A DNA stretch of 6,740 nucleotides from Desulfobacteraceae bacterium (GTDB lineage: Bacteria > Desulfobacterota > Desulfobacteria > Desulfobacterales > Desulfosalsimonadaceae): positions 1 to 6,740 of the forward strand of contig JAGGYV010000019.1 in NCBI GenBank assembly GCA_021162325.1, given 5' to 3'. Positions 1-4,571 of the stretch are shown one piece after another. Numbering within the stretch: the first letter of the stretch is position 1; every line of letters begins with the position of its first letter. A model generated the notes under the pieces. It was not told where the DNA came from. It did no database searches and saw only the letters and a list, made by a program, of their open reading frames with translations. Position numbers and translations under genes: made by a program.

Positions 1-14
1 GAAGACGCATAATA

Positions 15-19
15 GGTAT
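15..19. repeat. target-site duplication of MITE copy A, left half
   Basis: GGTAT here matches GGTAT at 185-189 exactly, directly abutting both ends of the element. The flank A at 14 also matches the element-end A at 184, so the duplication could be 6 bp. The boundaries it implies are the same as those implied independently by copy B. Confidence 0.7.
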
Positions 20-184
20 GATAAACTCGTAAAAAGTCGAATTCCGATGGCAAAGAAAAAAGCTCCACCAAATCTTAAAATTGGCGAGGCGCGCAAATCC
101 TGAGTGATGATTCGTGCTTAGCGTACTATGAAGAGACGAAGGATGTAGCGCAACAAAGAATTTGGACTTTTTACGAAGCCATCA
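20..184 (+). mobile_element. MITE-like element, copy A
   Basis: A 165-bp non-coding element. Its ends form an imperfect terminal inverted repeat: GATAAACTCGTAAAAAGTC at 20-38, and on the other strand at the right end GATGGCTTCGTAAAAAGTC (15 of 19 positions equal, the inner 12 identical); similarity continues weakly inwards to AATTC. It is flanked by the direct repeat GGTAT at 15-19 and 185-189 (AGGTAT at 14-19 and 184-189 if the last A is counted as target), which looks like a target-site duplication. A second copy lies inverted at 1541-1705 with about 12 differences in 165-166 bp. No transposase is encoded; the short reading frames inside differ between copies mostly by amino-acid-changing or stop-creating changes, so it is not a gene. 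It would be moved in trans by a transposase not in the window; its family is not identifiable here. Confidence 0.85.
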
Positions 185-189
185 GGTAT
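185..189. repeat. target-site duplication of MITE copy A, right half
   Basis: GGTAT, the partner of 15-19, immediately after the GCCATCA end of the element. Confidence 0.7.
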
Positions 190-218
190 AATCGCTTAAT
201 AAATACGTTCCCCAAGCA

Positions 219-268
219 TATTCATTGACCGCGTTCATTAAACATGGTCAATGAATAGCATGTTTAAT
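219..268. repeat. two interlocked perfect inverted repeats
   Basis: Repeat 1 is TATTCATTGACC (219-230) against GGTCAATGAATA (246-257), a 12-bp perfect match with a 15-nt spacer. Repeat 2 is ATTAAACATG (237-246) against CATGTTTAAT (259-268), a 10-bp perfect match. The left arm of repeat 2 lies in the loop of repeat 1 and its right arm lies beyond it, so the hairpins are either mutually exclusive or form a pseudoknot. A T-rich run follows the second hairpin (TTTAATTTTTT). This could be an operator, the site of an RNA switch, or a remnant of a mobile element; the pattern itself is directly visible. Confidence 0.7.
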
Positions 269-390
269 TTTTTCCAGTCAAGTATTGATTCGTTTTGACG
301 CTGGTTAATCCCAACCCCAAAAAGGTTAGAATGAAAACGCCGGTTCAGGAAACAGCATATTGAGGACTGGCAAGTGATGGATTTTTCGCA

Positions 391-404
391 GGGTTGAGTA
401 TTGC
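391..404 (+). promoter_or_regulatory. weak sigma54-like (-24/-12) candidate
   Basis: GG at 391-392 and GC at 403-404 are separated by ten bases, and the -12 half reads TTGC (401-404), as in the sigma54 consensus. The -24 half (AGGGTTG against TGGCACG) is poor beyond the GG. A start near 416 would leave a leader of about 205 nt before the lipase. A GG-N10-GC pattern arises by chance about once or twice in a stretch this long, so this is only a candidate, mentioned because a sigma54 activator is encoded next door. Confidence 0.15.
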
Positions 405-500
405 CGACAGCATCACCTGTTTGTTCACCTTTTACACCCCATAATCAAAAATCAGGTTTTTCGAAGTTGAATTTCAGGGTTTTTCCTGATTGACTTTTCC

Positions 501-514
501 TGACGTTTACGTCA
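501..514. promoter_or_regulatory. palindrome TGACGTTTACGTCA, possible operator
   Basis: Six-base perfect arms TGACGT and ACGTCA around TT. It sits about 110 bp before the lipase start and just after TTGACT (490-495), the only -35-like box nearby. The ACGT-containing dyad resembles sites of MerR-family regulators of fatty-acid and branched-chain acid catabolism (LiuR-like), which would fit a lipase, but that resemblance is from memory and loose. Confidence 0.4.
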
Positions 515-522
515 AGGTGCAG

Positions 523-537
523 ATAAACATTGTTTAT
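523..537. promoter_or_regulatory. palindrome ATAAACATTGTTTAT, possible operator
   Basis: Seven-base perfect arms around a single T. Its centre is about 22 bp from the centre of the palindrome at 501-514, close to two helical turns, so two dimers could bind on the same DNA face. It overlaps the TATAGA at 535-540 that could serve as a -10 box. Confidence 0.4.
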
Positions 538-557
538 AGAAAAAAATAAAGGATCAT

Positions 558-599
558 TTGAAAATCGCTATTCGCAAAAACAAGCAGACATTTTTTTAA
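558..599 (+). CDS. possible 13-codon leader peptide (weak)
   Basis: A TTG codon follows AAAGGA (548-553) by four bases and opens a frame reading MKIAIRKNKQTFF, ending in TAA 22 bases before the lipase ATG. The peptide is basic and has no run of one amino acid, so it is not a classical attenuator leader. The evidence is only the ribosome-binding site plus a minor start codon; it may be chance. Confidence 0.15.
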   Translation: MKIAIRKNKQTFF

Positions 600-611
600 T
601 AATTTGAATTC

Positions 612-618
612 AGGGGGA
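612..618 (+). promoter_or_regulatory. ribosome-binding site deciding the lipase start
   Basis: AGGGGGA lies just ahead of the ATG at 622. The frame is also open from a TTG at 604, but that codon lies upstream of this site, and the ATG begins a normal signal peptide, so 622 is the start. Confidence 0.8.
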
Positions 619-621
619 AAC

Positions 622-1521
622 ATGAAAAAACTAACTTTAATCGGCGTAACCATTTTTTTAACTGCCATTTTTTTACTGCCCGGAACGGTTCTTGCCGGTG
701 GAAGCAGTGATACATGCGATACAAAATATCCGATCGTAATGGCTCACGGCATGGGCGCTTCGGCTGAAATCCTCGGCATCGTCGATTACTGGTGGGGAAT
801 TCCGGACGCGATGGAAGATGAAGGGGCGGATGTGTTTATCACTTCCGTGAACGGCATGGACAGCACCCGAAATAAAGCCATTGATTTCAAGAACCAGTTT
901 CTTCAGATCAAAGCTTACACCGGCGCTGCAAAATTAAATGTTATCGGTCATTCCCATGGAACCATTTATACCCGAGATGCCATCTCCAATTTAGGCATCG
1001 GCGGTGATGTCGCAAGTTATACCAGTATTGCCGGACCTCATCGGGGTAGCGCATTGGCCGACCTGATCATGTACAGCTTTTCTGATGATGTGGTGAATAT
1101 GCTCGGCGGTTCCCTTGATTTTATTTATGCGTTTATTTTCGGAGACACAAACCCTGAAAGTATAGATAACGGCTACGACATTTGTACGGATTATATGACG
1201 GAAACATTTAATCCCAATACACCTAACGTTGGCGGTATCTATTATCAGAGTTGGGCGGCCAAAGCCAAAACTTCCTGCCCGAGCGTTATTCTTGAAATTC
1301 CCTGGATAATTATGCTGGGACTTGAAGGTGCGAATGATGGATTGGTCAGTGTTGACAGTGCGAAATGGGGAAATTTTCGGGGCGTTGAAGATGCTGCATG
1401 GTACAGTGTCGGATGCGACCATTTAAATATTGTCGGTCAGCTGTTCGGTATTACCCCGGGCTTTGATGCGGGTGAATTTTATGTGGATCTGGCCAGCGAC
1501 CTGAAAAACAGAGGGTACTAA
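622..1521 (+). CDS. secreted triacylglycerol lipase (alpha/beta hydrolase, family I type)
   Basis: A 299-residue exported lipase hydrolysing ester bonds of acylglycerols. Residues 1-25 are a Sec signal peptide (MKK, hydrophobic core, VLA then GG), giving a mature protein of about 274 residues. Visible motifs: YPIVMAHGM with the oxyanion-hole segment HGM (42-44), IPDAMEDEGADVFIT, the nucleophile elbow GHSHG with Ser111, AGPHRGS, catalytic Asp239 in ANDGLV, and catalytic His267 in CDHLNIVGQLFG. Order and spacing match Pseudomonas and Burkholderia family I.1/I.2 lipases. Odd points: the two acidic calcium ligands of P. aeruginosa lipase (Asp209, Asp253) align with Cys219 and Asn269; the cysteine normally six residues after the catalytic Asp is missing, while Cys32, Cys188, Cys219 and Cys265 are present. 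Those lipases need a foldase (Lif) and type II secretion; no foldase gene is in the window. The start at ATG 622 follows AGGGGGA. The gene is bracketed by inverted MITE copies. Family assignment is firm; substrate preference is unknown. Confidence 0.9.
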   Translation: MKKLTLIGVTIFLTAIFLLPGTVLAGGSSDTCDTKYPIVMAHGMGASAEILGIVDYWWGIPDAMEDEGADVFITSVNGMDSTRNKAIDFKNQFLQIKAYTGAAKLNVIGHSHGTIYTRDAISNLGIGGDVASYTSIAGPHRGSALADLIMYSFSDDVVNMLGGSLDFIYAFIFGDTNPESIDNGYDICTDYMTETFNPNTPNVGGIYYQSWAAKAKTSCPSVILEIPWIIMLGLEGANDGLVSVDSAKWGNFRGVEDAAWYSVGCDHLNIVGQLFGITPGFDAGEFYVDLASDLKNRGY

Positions 1522-1535
1522 TACTTTCGCTTAAT

Positions 1536-1540
1536 AAAAT
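1536..1540. repeat. target-site duplication of MITE copy B, left half
   Basis: AAAAT here equals AAAAT at 1706-1710 (6 bp, AAAATT, if the element-end T at 1541 is counted, matching T at 1711). The sequence is A/T-rich, so alone it would be weak, but it fixes the same element ends as copy A. Confidence 0.6.
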
Positions 1541-1705
1541 TGATGGCTTCGTAAAAAGTCCAAATTCTTTGTTGCGTTGCATCCTTCGCTTCTTCATAGT
1601 ACGATAAGTACGAATCATTACTCAGGATTTGCGCGCCTCGCCAGTCTTAAAATTTGGTGGAACTTTTTTCTTTGCCATCGGAATTCGACTTTTTACGAGT
1701 TTGTC
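1541..1705 (-). mobile_element. MITE-like element, copy B (inverted relative to copy A)
   Basis: This is the reverse complement of copy A at 20-184: 165 bp, about 93% identical, with differences mostly transitions and no indels. Its terminal repeats carry the same GTAAAAAGTC core. It begins 19 bases after the lipase stop codon and ends 13 bases before the shared terminator stem, so it has inserted between the gene and its terminator and will be part of the lipase transcript. It is flanked by its own duplication, AAAAT, different from that of copy A. On the minus strand a frame reads MIRTYRTMKKRRMQRNKEFG and onwards, but the matching frame in copy A is broken by stop codons, so no gene is called. 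Confidence 0.85.
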
Positions 1706-1710
1706 AAAAT
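1706..1710. repeat. target-site duplication of MITE copy B, right half
   Basis: AAAAT, the partner of 1536-1540, directly after the TTTGTC end of the element. Confidence 0.6.
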
Positions 1711-1718
1711 TTAAAAAT

Positions 1719-1765
1719 AATAAATAAAAAAAGGATGCCCTCTGGGCATCCTTTTTTTATTTATT
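1719..1765. terminator. bidirectional intrinsic terminator with a 22-bp stem
   Basis: The core GGATGCCC (1733-1740), loop TCT, GGGCATCC (1744-1751) is flanked by seven A on the left and seven T on the right. Pairing continues without mismatch through the A/T-rich flanks to 1719 and 1765. The A and T runs make it work in both directions: it ends the lipase transcript from the left and the kinase-regulator operon (stop codon at 1783-1785) from the right. Confidence 0.93.
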
Positions 1766-1782
1766 GAAGACCGGATTTTATT

Positions 1783-3171
1783 TTATGAATGGCCGGCGCT
1801 TTCATATTTTTTAATTTTACGCTGAAGTGTTCTCAGGCTGATTCCTAAAATAGCCGCCGCCTGGGTCCGGTTTTGGCCGGTATATTCCAGCACCCGGTTG
1901 ATATGATTTTTTTCAAGCGTCGCCATCGGCAACAGCGCGTCATCGCAACTTTCATTCATAGGCGATGATCCGAGCAAAGGACGTATTGAAGACAACGACA
2001 GCGTGTCACCCGTTTCAACAAGCAAAGAAGACGCGATCATATTTTCCAGTTCGCGCACATTTCCGGGAAATGAATACCGCAGAAGAGATTGGGAGACTTC
2101 AGGAGCCAGAGAATTAATTTTTTTGCCTGTTTTTTGCGCGTGCGCTTTCAAAAAATAAAATGCCAGAGGAAGAATATCTTTTTTTCGCTGACGCAGCGGC
2201 GGTATATGAATATGGCAGACATTGAGCCGGTATAACAGATCCATCCGGAAATTGCCTTTTTTGACTTCCTCATGAATATCTCGATTGGTGGCGGAAATAA
2301 TTCTAACATCAACAGACCTTGCCCGGGTGCTGCCAAGGCGGTACAACTCTTTTTCCTGAACGACCCGCAGCAGTTTTGTCTGCATTTCCGGTGCCATTTC
2401 AGCGACTTCATCCAGAAACAGGGTGCCGTTGTCTGCTTCCTCAAAAAACCCTTTTTTAGAAAAGTTCGCGCCGGTATATGCCCCTTTTTCATGTCCGAAA
2501 ATTTCATCTTCAAAAATCGTCGGGCTCAACGACGGCATGCTAAGGGCAACAAAAGACCCGGACGAGCGAAAGCTCAGCCGATGAACCGCATTTGCCAGCA
2601 CCTCTTTTCCCACACCGGTTTCACCGGTTATCATTAAATTATAATCATTATACCCATAAGTTTCCGCCTGATGAAAAACCAGAGCCATGGCCTCGTCTTG
2701 TGCCACAATCTCTTTAAATGCCTCTGCATGTTTCAGTGTGTCAAATGACGGGCTTCTTTTAAAAAGGTCCAGGTTCTGTTGCAGCTCAAATTTTTCCAGC
2801 GCATTTTTTATACAAATTAACAGTTTTTCCAATTGCAACGGTTTGACAAGATAGTCATAGGCGCCAAAATTCATTGCCCGAACCGCCGTTGCCACATCAT
2901 CAACAGCCGTAATAATAATGCACTCAATATGGGGAAATTCTTTTTTAATCTTTTCAAGCAGTTCAATACCATCTATGTGCGGCATGTTCAGATCAAGTAA
3001 AACAAGCTGAAAAGAATTTTCTCTGATTAAATCCATGACCTGCCGGCTGTCGGAAGCAATTGCCGGTTCCGGCATTCCGGAACTGAGAAGAGACGCCTTT
3101 ACGCTTAAAAGCAGTCCCGTATCATCATCCACCGCCAGTATGGGCGTAAATTGTTTCGGCGTAGAGATCAT
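1783..3171 (-). CDS. sigma54-dependent response regulator, NtrC family
   Basis: A 462-residue cytoplasmic transcription activator. The receiver domain (about 10-125) has the acidic pocket DDD at 15-17, phospho-acceptor Asp60 in LLDLNMP, Thr88 and Lys110. The AAA+ domain (about 155-395) has Walker A GETGVGKE at 183-190, the sigma54-contacting loop GAYTGA at 230-235, Walker B LFLDEV at 251-256, and the NFRMDLLYRLNVCHI and FPGNVRELEN segments. The C-terminal Fis-type helix-turn-helix (about 418-456, NRTQAAAILGISLRTLQRKI) binds DNA. All residues needed for phosphorylation, ATP hydrolysis and sigma54 contact are present; GAYTGA is a common variant of GAFTGA. Its ATG overlaps the TGA of the upstream kinase gene as ATGA, so the two are translationally coupled and the kinase is the likely partner. 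Length is normal for the family. Target promoters are not known. Confidence 0.95.
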   Translation of the reverse strand: MISTPKQFTPILAVDDDTGLLLSVKASLLSSGMPEPAIASDSRQVMDLIRENSFQLVLLDLNMPHIDGIELLEKIKKEFPHIECIIITAVDDVATAVRAMNFGAYDYLVKPLQLEKLLICIKNALEKFELQQNLDLFKRSPSFDTLKHAEAFKEIVAQDEAMALVFHQAETYGYNDYNLMITGETGVGKEVLANAVHRLSFRSSGSFVALSMPSLSPTIFEDEIFGHEKGAYTGANFSKKGFFEEADNGTLFLDEVAEMAPEMQTKLLRVVQEKELYRLGSTRARSVDVRIISATNRDIHEEVKKGNFRMDLLYRLNVCHIHIPPLRQRKKDILPLAFYFLKAHAQKTGKKINSLAPEVSQSLLRYSFPGNVRELENMIASSLLVETGDTLSLSSIRPLLGSSPMNESCDDALLPMATLEKNHINRVLEYTGQNRTQAAAILGISLRTLQRKIKKYESAGHS

Positions 3172-4361
3172 ACGACAAGTAGTCCTTCAATATCTTTAAC
3201 AAATTTTTTAATATCAAAGGGCTTGGCAACGATATTTTTAAAACCAATCTCTTTTATCCGCTGCAATTCCATGCTTTGGGTGCTGCCGGTAATGATAATT
3301 ACAGCCATTTTTGATAATTTTTCTTCTTTAATTATTGCTTTGCACACTTCCAGTCCGTTCATTTGCGGCATAAACAGATCGAGTATCAGCAGATCCGGAA
3401 GAAAAGTGCCCAGCTTGACCAGGGCTTCTGTTCCGTTAGAGACTGTTTCAATCTGATATTTTTCTTCTTTAAAAAACACTTTAGACATCAGCCGCAAAAG
3501 CGCCTGGTCATCATCCGCAATTAAAACCTTAAATAATTTTTTCCCCGGATGCAGCGGGAGGCGGATGTTAAAAACCGCCCCTTTTTCCTTTTTATTCAAA
3601 CAGATCATTTCCCCGTCATGGGCCTTGATGATACTGTAGGAGACAGATAAGCCAAGTCCGGTACCGCCCTGAGCCTGTTTGTCGGTATAAAAAGGATCAA
3701 AAATCTTTTCAAGAATGGACGGATCAACGCCTTTTCCATTATCTTCCAATGAAAGGCATATCTTCTGGCTTTGCTGATCATAGCCTGTATTGATCACAAT
3801 AATTCCATGATCATGATCAATCGCTTCAATTGCGTTAATAATCAGGTTTAAGATCACCTGCTCAATACTTTGCAGGTGACCTTTAAAAAGCGGTATAGTC
3901 TCATCCAGATTCAAACGGATTTCAACATTAGACTTTTTGAGCGTCGGCTGGACCAGTCGCAGGGAATTATGAACCGCATCGGAAATTGACATTTCAACTT
4001 TATCAAAAACGCTTGATTTTCTTGCAAAGTCTTTAAGTCTGCCCACAATTGTCTCCACCCTTTTGGCGGCCATATCCATATCGTTGATCATCTGATCCAG
4101 ATTCTCATCAAGGAACGCGTGGGGCAGCCCACCATATTTTTTTCCTGGATTTTTTATTTCCTTCTCTTCCAAGACTGGCTTAAAGTCCTGCCAGATTCTT
4201 TTCACCAGCGGAATATTATACATAATGAGATTTAATGGATTATTAATTTCATGGGCCACACCGGCAACCAGCGTCCCCAGAGCTTCCATTTTTTGGGCCT
4301 GAAACAGCTGTTCCTGACTTTTGCGGAGTTTTTCCTCTGTTTTTAGATTTTTATTTTCCAT
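3168..4361 (-). CDS. soluble hybrid histidine kinase (HisKA-HATPase-REC)
   Basis: A 397-residue kinase expected to phosphorylate the downstream regulator. A short coiled coil (about 5-27) leads to the dimerisation/phospho-acceptor helix with His37 in GVAHEINNPL. The ATPase domain has the N box around Asn176 (NLIINAIEAID), G1 DNGKG from Asp207, the F segment IFDPFYT, and G2 GGTGLGL at 232-238. A receiver domain follows (about 277-397) with the DDD pocket, phospho-acceptor Asp328 in LILDLFMP, and the KPFD lysine. There is no transmembrane segment and no PAS, GAF or other sensor: the protein starts where a sensor would normally end, and an in-frame TAA four codons upstream closes the frame. The input signal must come through the coiled coil, the receiver or a partner protein. 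No Hpt domain is seen, so the receiver may tune the kinase rather than relay phosphate. The ATG lacks a good ribosome-binding site. Confidence 0.93.
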   Translation of the reverse strand: MENKNLKTEEKLRKSQEQLFQAQKMEALGTLVAGVAHEINNPLNLIMYNIPLVKRIWQDFKPVLEEKEIKNPGKKYGGLPHAFLDENLDQMINDMDMAAKRVETIVGRLKDFARKSSVFDKVEMSISDAVHNSLRLVQPTLKKSNVEIRLNLDETIPLFKGHLQSIEQVILNLIINAIEAIDHDHGIIVINTGYDQQSQKICLSLEDNGKGVDPSILEKIFDPFYTDKQAQGGTGLGLSVSYSIIKAHDGEMICLNKKEKGAVFNIRLPLHPGKKLFKVLIADDDQALLRLMSKVFFKEEKYQIETVSNGTEALVKLGTFLPDLLILDLFMPQMNGLEVCKAIIKEEKLSKMAVIIITGSTQSMELQRIKEIGFKNIVAKPFDIKKFVKDIEGLLVV

Positions 4362-4422
4362 GGCGGTATTTTATGCAGGGTTAAGTGCTTTTTTTGAACT
4401 GGAAGCGGCTCCTTGGTCGTAT

Positions 4423-4443
4423 TATCAATATGATACACTATCA
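4423..4443. promoter_or_regulatory. alternating TATCA/TGATA half-sites at the kinase start site
   Basis: TATCA (4423-4427), TGATA (4431-4435) and TATCA (4439-4443) lie at an exact 8-bp period with 3-nt spacers, giving two overlapping dyads. They cover the predicted transcription start, directly downstream of the -10 box at 4444-4449, a typical place for a repressor to bind. The protein is unknown. Confidence 0.35.
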
Positions 4444-4473
4444 ACTATAATCAGAGGCCGATGAGTACGTCAA
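4444..4473 (-). promoter_or_regulatory. sigma70-like promoter of the kinase-regulator operon
   Basis: On the minus strand TTGACG (4473-4468) and TATAGT (4449-4444) are 18 bases apart, each matching the consensus at five of six positions. Initiation near 4437 would give a leader of about 75 nt before the kinase ATG. An AAGGAG at 4414-4409 in this leader is not followed by any start codon at a usable distance. Confidence 0.5.
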
Positions 4474-4498
4474 TAGAGAAGTATTTTTCGGCCTTGAT
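4450..4498. repeat. dyad enclosing the kinase -35 box
   Basis: ATCAGAGGCCGA (4450-4461) pairs with TCGGCCTTGAT (4488-4498) apart from one bulged base, enclosing the TTGACG box in its loop. A second TTTCGGCC at 4504-4511 repeats TTTCGGCC at 4486-4493 directly, 18 bases apart. There is no T-run after the dyad, so it is not a classical terminator of the upstream lipoprotein gene. It may be an operator. Confidence 0.35.
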
Positions 4499-4571
4499 CA
4501 TCGTTTCGGCCACGGTACAACCCCGATTTCTTATCGCTGTCATATCTGATGTTCAGTTTCTCTTCCCCTGA

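Larger units (their letters stand above)
185..621 (+). other. long non-coding leader upstream of the lipase
   Basis: About 435 bases with no convincing gene on either strand; the longest frames are short and have no ribosome-binding site apart from a 13-codon candidate at 558-599. What it holds is structure: an interlocked pair of inverted repeats at 219-268, a weak sigma54-like site at 391-404, two adjacent palindromes at 501-514 and 523-537, and an A/T-rich stretch leading to the lipase ribosome-binding site at 612-618. No sigma70 promoter with good -35 and -10 boxes was found: TTGACT at 490-495 has no -10 box at the right distance, and TATAGA at 535-540 has no matching -35. Confidence 0.6.

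Noticed and set aside
49..105. Small ORF inside MITE copy A starting MAKKKAPPNLKIGEARKS
   Set aside because: The same frame in copy B differs by three amino-acid changes among four base changes, so it shows no coding constraint; there is no ribosome-binding site.
991..1422. 143-codon frame antisense to the lipase
   Set aside because: It lies wholly inside a gene with a complete catalytic triad and has no recognisable domain or start signal.
1451..1618. Minus-strand 55-codon frame starting in MITE copy B and running antisense into the lipase end
   Set aside because: It has no ribosome-binding site, overlaps the lipase coding strand, and its MITE part is interrupted by stops in copy A.
15..1710. 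Composite transposon carrying the lipase between two repeat copies
   Set aside because: Each copy has its own target duplication (GGTAT and AAAAT) and the outer flanks of the pair do not match each other, as they would if the whole unit had moved at once. No transposase gene is present.
2148..2637. Two 121-codon frames overlapping the AAA+ domain of the regulator
   Set aside because: Both are out-of-frame or antisense shadows of a region whose motifs are clear in the main frame.
4451..4543. 30-codon minus-strand frame in the gap before the kinase (MTAIRNRGCTVAETMIKAEK and onwards)
   Set aside because: It has no ribosome-binding site, overlaps the predicted kinase promoter, and shows no similarity I recognise to a sensor domain.
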